A stretch of 64,000 nt of DNA from Polytrichum commune (taxonomy: Eukaryota > Streptophyta > Polytrichopsida > Polytrichales > Polytrichaceae). The translations under genes and the position numbers were made by a program. Where the stretch lies: assembly GCA_950295325.1 (NCBI GenBank), contig OX485805.1:6882501-6946500 (forward strand). Direction: 5' to 3'. Under the pieces are notes generated by a model. That model made no database searches. It was not told where the DNA came from and saw nothing but the letters and a program-made list of their open reading frames with translations. Below, in pieces: positions 1-9,818 of this stretch (the stretch's first letter is position 1; each line of letters opens with the position of its first letter).

Positions 1-1272
1 ATCGCATTGGACGAGTTTATGACTGCTATTGATAGTATCGCCATAATCCTATAAAAAACTGGTAAGCTGCAACTTTTGATGCCAAGCTTAGTCCATCTGC
101 TGACGGTATTGCAAGATGTTCTGAGGCCGAGTGTAGAAGGCCGAGTGTTCTGCAATCACGAAATTTGACCATCTAGATTTCCCAAAAGCTGTTTCGCATC
201 TGTATTGAGATGCATGGGTGAATCTCAAACTTAAGCTTCAGCAACGCACTTTCAATACCTGTGGTGATTGTGGTGATTGGTTCTTAAATTTACCCCTTCT
301 CTTTGAATTTAATTCCCCATCAGCTTGCCAATCTCCCTTGTGATTGTCCTGCTTTCTGTTCGACGTCTCATGATCCTCTGACTGCACCTTTGCAACGCTC
401 TTTAGAAAAGTAAAACAACCTGAAATGTGGGAATTGGAGCAGACCAGCCTTTCGCCTTATGTCCAGTTGGAGTGGTCATCAAAAGACAGGAAAGCAGCAA
501 ATGATCGCTTCCATCATAGCCAGGAATGTAAAGGAGAATTGCCACAGCCACATCAGTGATTATAATTATAAGAGGGTTGCAGCCATTGGATGAAGGGTTG
601 CGAGTGATAGGATGTGTATGCATGGATATCGACGATGATATAAATTTCAAATTGGAGCTTAGAAATGATGGTGGAATCTGCAGATGAGAATACTTTTTTA
701 ACAAAAATATTATCTAAAGTGTGTTCTCTTCATACTACAGTCTGCACATGAAATAATATTTCTTTCCTCTCTTACTGGATTCTTAAGGTCCCATGGGATT
801 GCTGTGAAACTCAATTACTTCTGTCTTGCTATGAAATATTAAACTAGTTGTCATAGATACATAAATCACTTTACTTAAATTTTGTTACAGGATTTGTTAC
901 AGGATTGTTGCACCACACGAATCTTCTCAGATGAACGTATCGAGATCCGAATTGACATAACAAAACTGCCATTATACATAGACCTTCCATGGCCACAATT
1001 TGATCAGTCGGAATACTTACAGACCCCCAAAAACAACAGAACATGAAGCCAGAGAGACCCAAAAAGTACCGAAAAAGTTGCCTTATCCTCATAAAGTTGC
1101 ACATGTGGAAACAGTTTCAGTCGAATGCCTTCCGAAGCCCTGGGTTGTCACTCCTGCTCAATTCAAGTCACCTTTTTTCTTCTTCTTGGCTTTCCCTCCA
1201 CGAGCTTCGGTATAGAGGTACAGATATTAGAATTTGCAAGTTTGTTGGCAAAAAAAAGGAAGGTTGGGTAGG
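1..1272. other. Upstream region of the SDR gene, no gene recognised
   Basis: No coding region with protein-family resemblance is visible on either strand. The last few hundred bases probably hold the promoter and 5' leader of the SDR gene, but I see no clear TATA box or other element that I would defend. Confidence 0.5.
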
Positions 1273-4200
1273 ATGGAAGTGGGCACATTTGCATCGCCGG
1301 TCGCGGTGGCTCGAGCATTGCCAATCGGTTGTCGTCAACAATCAACCCCAATTCGCATCGGCCATGGTGTCCATCTCTATCTCGCGGGGGCACATTCTGC
1401 TCACCATGAGCTCCAATTTGCAAGGAAAAATAGAGAATTGAAGCATGTGAAATCGAGGAGAACGGCAATTTGTGTTCAGTTAGCTGAGTCGGAGAAGCAG
1501 ATGGTGGAGGAGCAGGAGGCCATGGCCAGCTCTTCCAAGTGTGTTCTTGTTGTTGGTGCAACCGGAGGTGTAGGTACGACCTTGTTTGCAATTGAGATTT
1601 ATTTTTTGCCCCCAAATCGGGTTTCTGCAGGTTTCAGTGACTCTACAAGTTTTGTCCAATTGACGATGTATCGTATAGCTTATGGTGTGAATTGGTTCAT
1701 AGGATTGTGAAACTCAGAGTGATAAGAACGGTTTGGGTGAAATTGACGTTCCACAATCTTCGTAGAGCATTTTGAGCTTCAGCTATGGCCAATGTGCACC
1801 ATGAGTTGAGGAGAGTCACTCGCAATTTGGCTGTAAACAAGGCCAAGGGCTGGTTCAAGAAGTGGAAGTCCTTTTATAGAGTGTACTGGATTATAGGATT
1901 GTGAAACTTAGGGTACTAAGAATGTTTTTGGTGAAATTCGCCGTTCACAATCTTCGTAGAGCATTTGAGCTTCGTCTTTGGCCATGTGCGCAATGAGTTG
2001 AGAAGAGACATTTGCAAATTTAGCTGCAAACCCTGGAGAATATGGTCAAGGGCTGGTTCAAGAAGTGGGAAGTCCTTTCTGCAATGGGTAACAACAAGCA
2101 TGTCAATTGTGGAGTTAAGGCTTACAACATAACTCGAATGCGCTCAATGACTTCAACCAACTCAGATTAAGTTGTTTTCAAATGAAGCCAATGTCAGGGC
2201 ATTCTTGATGATCCTTCAAAACATCTTCACATTGTGGAGTCTTCTTTCTTGACCAATTGACATCACATAATTAAGAGTCAGCGTCAGCAATTTCAATCTG
2301 GCGAAGTAGACCTAATGACAGCTCTCTTGAATCAGGTTTATAATGTTTGCGTCAGATGTCTTTGTACCTCTTTAACCGCAGGGGACATGTGGGTTTTTTT
2401 TGTATGTGTGTTTGACAACAGGGCAGCTGGTAGTGGCAGCTCTGCTGGAAAGAGGTATTCCTGTGAAAGCAGTTCTCCGTAGCGAAGAGAAAGCTCGCAC
2501 CCTGTTCGGCGAACACGACCCTAAGAAATTTCAGGTGCCCTTTTTCAGTCTGCATACCAATTTTGTGTCCAAAGAAAGCTGAAATGCATATCCATCGAAT
2601 GGTTTGGTAATTTGCTTCACATCAAATGATCCCTGGAAAATTTTCTTGTAGTCTCATCCTCAATGGTACCCATCAACCTTAACGTACACCTACTCTGTAC
2701 TATTTGCTCATTCGACTGACACATGACAATCTTAAATATCAGGTGCATGTTGGAGACACAAGGCAGCCACAAACTTTGAGTCCATCATTGTTTGAGGGTG
2801 TTACACATGTAATTTGCACTACTGGTACAACCGCATTTCCATCACAACGATGGGTCGGTGAAAATGGACCGGAACAGACAGGTTTGCCACTTTCTCTGAT
2901 TTCCTTTGCCTTTTTGAATGTAGCAATGTTATCAGGTTCTCTTTTGGTTCCTATTTCTAAAAATGATGGAATATGTGAATTTCTGCGTTTAGGAGTATGA
3001 TGATGTTGGTATCTTTGTAATGAATTTTTTTTTAATTTTCTGAACTTCGTCGCTCTTTGGGATGATTGTTGCAGACTGGCATGGAGTACGAAACTTGGTG
3101 GCCGCATTGCCCAAAACTGTGCAACATTGTGTCTTAGTATCTTCGATTGGAGTCACCAAGTCCGGTGAATTGCCTTGGAGGTGAGTCTGCCAATAACCAC
3201 ATTTACATCAGAAATAATGCTCCAAAAATTCCCATCCAATTCGAAGCCTTTGTTGAGTTTTTGAAATCAAAGTGCTCAGAAGAGAATAGGTGCTTTGAAG
3301 ATTTTTTTTCCAAATTGATGTCTGTGTAGAGTGTCAGTCGACATGACTGTTTAAGATATAGCCATTTGCTATTGATGATGATCCAAAACCTTAAACCCTA
3401 AACCCGAAACCCTAAAATCAAAAGTCCTGAGTGACTACTTCATACATTGAAAGTGCTTTATCTCAATCAAGCACAATGTTTTAGTATTCAGTGTCACGTA
3501 CACTGTTTGCAAATGGCCTAAACTGCATGCCTAGAGGTCTCAAAAGTGTCACATCCACTAATTCCAATATGAATCTATTCATCAACACAAGTAACTTTTT
3601 GAAGTGATATTTGTTTACATTATAGCATTTAGCGTAGCACATTGGGATACTTGAGATGATGATAGTTTTGCAATTTAGTATGCAAGGGGAAGATATTATT
3701 GAGCATACTAATGCCCAGTATCATTTGTGTACACTTTAGTCAACTTGTAAATCATTGTGTAACATAAGCATATACCTCATAACACTATTGAACTTATGAG
3801 TAAGCGGACTTGAACGCCAAGTGTCATGAGGTGACACCAATAGTGAAGTTGTTGATCGTTAATTAACCTATCATATGCATGAAAAATAGGGTAAGTGATA
3901 CAATTATGCATGTGACATTAAGTACCATAAATAGTGTAATGATCTGAAGGCTGAATCTCCATGATTGGCGTTTGGCGCTTGGGTGGTTGTGGGGATAGTA
4001 TCATGAATCTCTTTGGAGTTCTTAAATACAAAAAAATGGGCGAGGACTTCCTTCGTGAATCTGGGATTCCTTACACCATCATCAGGTATGGTATTTGCCT
4101 TTGATCTGCTGCTATCTGAAATTTATCTTGCTTCCAACTTCAACCCAAGTTGGTTGAATAGCATGTTGGTTCCTTATCCTCCTTGATTTTAAGCTGCCCT

Positions 4201-7200
4201 GTCTTCCTGTAACTTCATGTTTTTGTTCAAAGTGGGTGTCAATGAAATGAAATGAAATTGGTTCTGAAAGCCGGCAGCCAAAAGCCTTATGGGACTAAGA
4301 GTACATTAAGATGGCAACAAAGAGGCTAATTCCCTAGAGTAATGGAGTGTAGTGGCCTCCATGAGATAGAAGTTAATATCAACTTGATGATTCATTCGGA
4401 AGAAAGACTCAAGATTGCCTAGTGTTGCATTTTGAAATAGGGAAGGAACCCTACCTCTAATAGTGTTGTAAAGGGGACACTCCAATACACATTGTGCCTC
4501 CTTTTCAATTGCATTGTAAGAGCAAAAGTGGCATAATCTTTTTTTCACTAGTCGATCACGTGCCAGTCTCAATGGCGAGCCCATGGTTTAGGTGCGGTAA
4601 TTTAACAATGGTTTTTGCTTTGAAGTAGTGTCAATGGTTGCTTCACGTACGAATCACATTCATAGTTGATGAAGTCCTTGAGGTGGAGATAATCTAATTT
4701 CTTTCTCATGAGGTGGAAAGAGTTCCACTCCTCTCGGTAAAGGCTTGATTAAAGAGCATTAAATGGGATTTTTGGTGATATTTAGATGTCAATAGAGATG
4801 CAAAAGGCATCTTGTAAGTTACTAATTTGGACCCATGCCGTCTCACCTTGTTCCACATGTACATATGAATTAGGGTGAGTTTTCATGTAGGTTGCTCGCC
4901 CACTAGATCTAGATAATAGTGGGTTGGAGGTGTTCGCATGTACATAGGCACGAGCTTTCAAGCAACCACAATATGGGGGTTCTATAGAATGTGGAGGGCA
5001 ATCGACACAGGCCACTGGACTTCCATGCGCCCACTAAAGGATCTTTAACTTACAAAGTGCTTGTCACCGAAGGACTAAGACTAGTTTAATACTCAAGAGA
5101 ACCAATGTTGGTCTAGAGCTATATCCTTGGTAACCGGGAGGAGGACTTTAGTAGGTGTGTCCGGATCTGAGAAGATGGGAGTAGCTAGTTGGCACATACA
5201 AACCCTACCCCACCATATTCCCTCTACATTTGGGCGGGTTTGTCCTTACTCACACTAGAATCTAGTGGGCAAGCAACCTACATCGAAACTCACCCTTAAT
5301 TATCCCAACCCAACCCAACCCAACCCAACATGCATTGTCCATTCAACACCCTGCCGTCAATGATTGATTGTTTTGGAACTTTGGAACAATGACTGTGTTG
5401 GCACCTACGGTCCACCCACCTAGTGATCGGGGAGAGTTTTGGGCATAACCGGTTGAGATCCTAGTGTTTGCAAGTCCAACCGGTTACATGTTGACATCCC
5501 CTGGTTTTCCTTTATGAAATTGGGGTAAATTGATCGATAATTTTCCTGCAGACTTGAACTTCAACCGGTTATTTCTCAAACTCAACCAGTTCATTTGTAA
5601 CCAACTACCGGTTCTCCCCGATCATTGCACCCACCCTTACTGCACTTAGGTTGCCAATATATATATATAGATAGATAGATAGATATAGATGATGTTTGGT
5701 GGGTTAAATTTGTGGTTTGATGCAGGCCAGGGCGCTTGACAGATGGGCCTTACACATCATATGACCTTAACACACTTCTCAAAGCCACTGCGGGGACACG
5801 GCGTGATGTGATTGTGGGACAAGGTGAGAGCCGCATGTTCTCCGTCTCTATCTATTCCTGATACATTTTTGGCATCCTTTTATAATTGGTGCACCATGTG
5901 CCCACATCTGAGGAGTATTGTATTCCTGGAAGCATATTATGCTGCAGCATGTCTGGGTAGCCTATCAACTGGTTCCTTATTCTCTGCTTTGGGAACGCAC
6001 TATGTAATTAGAACTGATCAGAGGAAGCTGTTGAGAGACTCCTGCCTGCACTGTTGAGCGTTCCGAATAGTTTCATGAATTCTAGCATCTTCCTGCAATT
6101 GGAAGTAGTGCACCGACTTTGTGGGGGCTTGTAATTGCTGGACTTACATCAACTGTGAAAAGTCATTTGGCGTTCGCTCAGTTGGCCTTCTGTCTCAAAA
6201 AAACAAAACTGTGAAAAGAAGAATTCAAAAGAAAAGGAAAAAGTGTTTTTGTGTTAGCAAAGATGAGTCACACTGCACAGTGGTGCTCACACAATTTACA
6301 AACCAGCGAGGGTTTGCTCCAGGGAAAAGTGGTCCCTAAAAGGCTGAAAGCACCATATCGTCTCTAGTCTCAAAATACTCATGTGGAGGTCACACACATC
6401 CGGAAACGGTGGTTTTGAATTAAAGGAGTTCGGTGTGCTAAGGTAAAAGATCATGTGTCTAATCTTGAGGAGTTGTGGTTTCAAGGTTGGTCCCTGTTTC
6501 ATTGGGTAGAATCATGCATTCTCAACTTCCAATATGAGACAATGGTTTTGTAAGGCTGAACACCTCTATTTCCGATTGGAGTTGAGCACGGATGGTTTTC
6601 ACCCAAAAGAAAAAGGTTAAAGAGGGAGGAACCAACTGTGAAACCAAGCTCCTCAAGATTAGGTACATGTCGAGGTCAAAATTCTTTTACCTTTAGGCCC
6701 ACTGAACTCCGTTTCAAAACTCGTTTTTTTGGACATGTGTGGCCTCCCCTTGAACATGGGAAGTGTGTAGGATTTGGTAAATGAATACCCTACGAGGGAG
6801 TAGTTCTTGCCTAATAAGGTATACGGGTCTAACTTGGTTACTTTAATGGACACATATATTTGAGTTGTGTGTAGTTAGGTGTGGATCTAAGATTAGAGAC
6901 CAATAAGACGTATTTTGCAGAGATTGGACTACGTGCTCAAAATCTATGAATCATTCTAAACTACATAGTCAAAACAATTTGGAGGAGGGGGGAGTCTTAC
7001 TGTGATCAAGTTGTAGCTCCATGGCCGTCGTCTTTAGAAATTCATAACAATTCAGGGGGGGGGGGGGCTCCAAATCTCTTTCCAATTGAACGTTGCTTCT
7101 CATTCACATTTGGAGAGTTTAGAAATCATGAATCACAGTTGTATTTCATAGAGAACAAGAAAAAGTTAACCATTCAAGGCCCATCTACCTCAGGTAACTG

Positions 7201-7576
7201 CCTAGTTACAAACTTTGTATTCTCTGCTGGTAATTTCCCAGGTGACACTTTAGTAGGGGAAGCAAGCAGAGTGGTGGTAGCCGAGGCTTGCATTCAAGCT
7301 CTAGAAATTCCTTGCACTGTCGGCCAAACATACGAGGTCAACTCCATTGAGGTTAGAATTTGGTTTTACCCTTGTTCTCTCTTATTATGACCTCAAAATG
7401 ATGCATATGTTTAGTCAGCTCACAATGGTTATTTTGCAGTTTCCTCGTCTGTTTTTGTTCACTGAAGCCTGAAAGTGTGATTATGTCTCCTTCAGGGTGA
7501 GGGCCCAGGAAAGGATACTTCACGGTGGGAACTTCTCTTCAAAGCTGCACATAAGCCCTCTCCTTCGAGACAATAA
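1273..7576 (+). CDS. Chloroplast-type NAD(P)-binding atypical SDR (At4g31530-like), 8 exons
   Basis: Exons read as 1273-1573, 2422-2534, 2743-2881, 3075-3180, 3999-4085, 5726-5823, 7242-7351 and 7496-7576. All have GT-AG borders, and the phases join into one 344-residue frame. Residues 1-70 are rich in Arg, Ser, Ala and His and nearly free of acidic residues, as in a plastid transit peptide, so I start at the ATG at 1273. The Rossmann glycine motif GATGGVGQLV is split by intron 1 (about residue 95). Further family blocks are GVTHVICTTGTTAFPS, LVSSIGVTKSGELPWS, NLFGVLKYKKMGEDFLR (Tyr/Lys near residue 230), RPGRLTDGPYTSYDLN and GEASRVVVAEACIQAL. From memory these match the Arabidopsis At4g31530 group of stromal NAD(P)-binding proteins, whose substrate I do not know. 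Introns 4 to 6 contain transposon fragments, yet every splice border is intact, so the gene looks functional. Confidence 0.88.
3389..3417. repeat. Short interstitial plant telomere-like repeat
   Basis: About four degenerate units of CCCTAAA in intron 4 of the SDR gene. A two-unit TTTAGGG string also occurs near 17117 inside the hAT element. Both are too short to be a telomere and may be chance or a repair scar. Confidence 0.5.
4236..4780 (-). mobile_element. 3' fragment of a non-LTR retrotransposon (zinc-knuckle end of ORF2)
   Basis: The minus strand encodes a C-terminal block with CHFCSYNAIEKEAQCVLECP and then LESFFRMNHQVDINFYL. The same block recurs on the plus strand near 13.06-13.32 kb (CSYNAAENKGHCMLECPLYN). 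The C-x2-C...H-x4-C spacing is that of the zf-RVT zinc-binding end of plant L1-type reverse transcriptases. Upstream decayed frames (LDYLHLKDF) also match between the two copies. The fragment ends in a short TCATTTCATT-type tail and lies in SDR intron 5. It is broken by stops and is not functional. Confidence 0.7.
4873..5295. mobile_element. Tourist/Harbinger-like MITE, GGGTGAG family, copy 1
   Basis: A 423 bp element in SDR intron 5. Its terminal inverted repeats of about 36 bp begin GGGTGAGTTT and contain CATGTAGGTTGCTCGCCCAC. It is flanked by TTA on both sides, the TWA target duplication of PIF/Harbinger elements. It has no coding capacity. Related copies are at 7867-8614, 13933-14360 and 31502-31573. 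Confidence 0.8.
5424..5624 (+). mobile_element. AACCGGTT-rich short repeat family, copy 1
   Basis: A 201 bp unit with ends TGATCGGGGAGA and TCTCCCCGATCA in inverted orientation and several internal ACCGGTT motifs. Copies recur near 15065-15215 (minus), 26285-26502 (minus), 27629-27848 (plus) and, diverged, 36605-36790. It is probably a non-autonomous DNA element. No clear target duplication is visible. Confidence 0.6.
5657..5692. repeat. TA/GATA microsatellite
   Basis: A run of TA dinucleotides followed by GATA tetranucleotides in SDR intron 5, about 35 bases upstream of exon 6. Confidence 0.9.
6163..6206 (+). mobile_element. 44-bp LINE-tail insertion with 12-bp target duplication
   Basis: The inserted segment is TTTGGCGTT...TTGGCCTTCTGTCTC followed by an A-rich tail, and is flanked by perfect AACTGTGAAAAG duplications at 6151-6162 and 6207-6218. 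The sequence equals the 3' end of the LINE fragments at 25.6 kb and 19.0 kb. It reads as an extremely 5'-truncated retroinsertion in SDR intron 6. Confidence 0.85.
6905..7080. repeat. GATTGGACTACGTG dispersed repeat, copy 1, ending in a G tract
   Basis: Contains GAGATTGGACTACGTG and then a 13-base G run at 7055-7067. Similar text, also with a 13-base G run (10210-10222), occurs at 10135-10260. The reverse complement of the start motif occurs near 20412 (with a C run at 20065-20077) and 38203. I cannot assign the family to a known class. Confidence 0.45.
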
Positions 7577-7866
7577 ACCATATTGGCAACTGTTTATGTA
7601 CACTACCCTTGTCATCCTGATTCTCTGCTTGAGAAAATTTATTCAATCTGCTCTCTGGCTTATCTCTCTCAATCTACATATATAGTGTCTTATACATGGA
7701 ATTTATCTATCTGTACACACACAAAATTTGTGGCTGAAGTGCCTTTCTTTTTCTAAGATCAAGAAGAATATAACATCATTCTTTCACATTCTCAAAGCAT
7801 GCAGATTGGTCGAGGAGGACGTGAACCTTCCCTCCCAAGATTCTACCGTGAGTTGAGTAGGACTTA

Positions 7867-8614
7867 GGGTTAGTATTCATGTAGGCCGCTCACCCACGAG
7901 ATTCTAGTGGGAATAAGGACAAACCCGCCCAAATGTAGATGGAATTCGGTGGGGTAGGGTTCGTACTTGTCAACTACACTAAATATGATATTTAGTGTCA
8001 TTTTATGTCATTACGGTCACTTTTATAGCGACGGTTTATTGTCATTGCAACTTACCTTCAGTTCATCCAAAAACCAATCACTGAAACAAAGTTTGGTAGA
8101 ATTCACATCCTAACAAATATGTGGTGAATTATTGTCATGGTTAGTTGAAATTTGGATGAAAAACCACTTAGTAAGTGACATTACTTGCGACACTGTAAAT
8201 CTAGAATGCCCAAATTTTTTTTACAAGGAATGACAAATATTGTTAGGTTTACATTTAGTGTCGGTGACACTACACCGTGGTTTACAATTAATAAATTGAG
8301 CAAGACAATTAGAATTGTAGACACTAAATATCATATATAGTGTAGCTACTCTCATCTTCTCAAAACCGAGCCCACCTACTAACCTCTTCCTCCTCCTAAA
8401 CCAATCTTCAATCCTTCAATGACCGGTACTTGTAAGTTAAAAAGTGCTTCAGCGGACGCATTGAAACCTAGCAGCCCATGTCCACAGCCCTCTACATTCT
8501 AGTAGGCCATAAGGACGTGGTTGGCTTGCAGCTTGTGCTTATCTACATGTGAACACCTCCAACCCACTATTCTCCATAATCTAGTGGGCGAGCGGCCTAC
8601 ATGGAAACTCACCC
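7867..8614 (-). mobile_element. GGGTGAG-family MITE, copy 2, split by a nested insertion
   Basis: The terminal repeats (CATGTAGGCCGCTC... at the left, GAGCGGCCTACATGG at the right) and the interior match copies 1 and 3 in the opposite orientation. The element is interrupted at 7977-8342 by a second element; without it the host would be about 380 bp. The left flank is TTA and the right flank TCA, consistent with an aged TWA duplication. Confidence 0.75.
7977..8342. mobile_element. Nested CACTA-ended MITE inserted at a TA
   Basis: A 366 bp insertion. Both ends start CACTA(A/T)ATATGATATTTA, about 23 bp of terminal inverted repeat with one mismatch. The terminal 21 bases are themselves palindromic. 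Comparison with the intact host MITE gives the empty site CAACTAGCTAC and shows a 2-bp TA duplication. CACTA elements normally duplicate 3 bp and Tc1/mariner elements duplicate TA, so the superfamily is unresolved. Confidence 0.75.
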
Positions 8615-8797
8615 TCACACAAGGTTGTTGTGACTTTGACTTATTTCATTGAAAGGAGTGAGTGATTGTAATCCACCTCCAATGCAGGCCAGCCCAATAA
8701 TTAGAGAGTTGATTCTCTGCCACTACTTGGATGAATGATTGAGTGGAATGGTTACACGAGCTCGATGCTTTCTAACTCCTTCAAAGATTTTAAACAG

Positions 8798-8859
8798 ATT
8801 TTAATTCATCTGGCGCTGTCTGAGTTGGCCTTCTGTCTCAAAAAAAAAATTAAATTAAA
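8798..8859 (+). mobile_element. 62-bp LINE-tail insertion
   Basis: TGGCGCTGTCTGAGTTGGCC, then TTCTGTCTC and an A/T-rich tail, flanked by TTAAACAG at 8790-8797 and 8860-8867. It has the same 3' tail as at 6163-6206. Confidence 0.7.
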
Positions 8860-9031
8860 TTAAACAGCAGACTCATAGCAAAGTTCGCAGTGGATATCTA
8901 CATCAAGTGCCAAAAGGAATTAGTTCTTAGCCATACATGGAGCTCTCTGCCAAACGCATCCAGTGCAAAAAGGGTCTCAATATGTTTTGTTTAGTATATT
9001 TAGACTTTGAGATGACACTGAGTACAGATGA

Positions 9032-9113
9032 GTCGCTTTGGCCGAGTGGTTAAGGCGTGTGCCTGCTAAGTACATGGGGTTTCCCCGCAAGAGTTCGAAT
9101 CTCTTAGGCGACG
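9032..9113 (+). tRNA. tRNA-Ser (anticodon GCU)
   Basis: The sequence folds as a class II tRNA. There is a 7-bp acceptor stem (GTCGCTT with AGGCGAC), a GCC/GGC D stem and an anticodon stem TGTGC/GTACA. The loop CTGCTAA gives anticodon GCT for AGC/AGU codons. A long GC-rich variable arm and a perfect AAGAG/CTCTT T stem with loop TTCGAAT follow. There is no intron and no encoded CCA, as expected for a plant nuclear gene. A box (TGGCCGAGTGG) and B box (GTTCGAATC) are internal. Base 9113 (G) is the discriminator. Confidence 0.97.
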
Positions 9114-9143
9114 GATGAGATGCAATCATAGTGACTCAAAGCC

Positions 9144-9149
9144 TTTTTT
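9144..9149 (+). terminator. RNA polymerase III T-run terminator of tRNA-Ser
   Basis: Six consecutive T about 30 bases after the tRNA 3' end, the usual Pol III stop signal. Confidence 0.75.
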
Positions 9150-9226
9150 GACCTTCCAATTGACAACGATAAATGAAGTTGTTATTTAATATTTTGGAAT
9201 AGAGGATGCGCTTGGCCATCTTGTTA

Positions 9227-9818
9227 CACTAAATATATCAATTAGTGAGGGTGGTACTAAATCAAGTCACATGCACGATCTAGCCAAATCTCAAAGATAC
9301 TGAGGGCTGAAGGTGCTACTGAGTGACACTAAATGCGTGACTACAATAAATTCTATGTTCATTTACCATATATTCAATAGAAAACGACAAATAAAGTTTT
9401 TATTTAATATTTTAAATATTTTGGAATAAAGGATGCGCTTGGCCATCTTGCTACACTAAACATACCAATTAGTGAGGGTGGTACTAAATCAAGTCACATG
9501 CACAATCTAGTTAAAGCTCAAAGATACTAAGGGTTGGAGTTGCTATTGAGTGACACTAAATTCATAACTACAATTAATTCTATGTCATTTACCATATATT
9601 TCAAGAAATTAGTGTGCTTCTGATTAGGGCGCGTTGCATGCTTGTCAATGATTAGTGCCAAGTGTTGGTACTTTAAAGTGAATAGTGCCAAGTGTTGAGG
9701 TGAACAATGCTTCCTAGTCTTAGATCGAAGATCTTTTGGTGGCACTAATTCATAGCTTAAAAGTAATTTAATATCACCTTCACTAATTTCCCACCCTCAC
9801 TTAGTGGTATATTTGGTG
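9227..9818. mobile_element. CACTAAATAT-ended MITE-like element with an internal tandem duplication
   Basis: The left end CACTAAATATATCAATTAGTG and the right end (reverse complement CACCAAATATACCACTAAG) are imperfect inverted repeats followed by a shared AGGGTGG block. A segment of about 230 bp is duplicated in tandem: TTTTGGAATAGAGGATGCG at 9193 and TTTTGGAATAAAGGATGCG near 9420. The ends resemble the nested element at 7977-8342. I found no convincing target duplication, so the exact borders are uncertain. Confidence 0.5.

Noticed and set aside
1163-1615. 150-codon minus-strand frame over SDR exon 1
   Set aside because: Antisense shadow of the transit-peptide exon.
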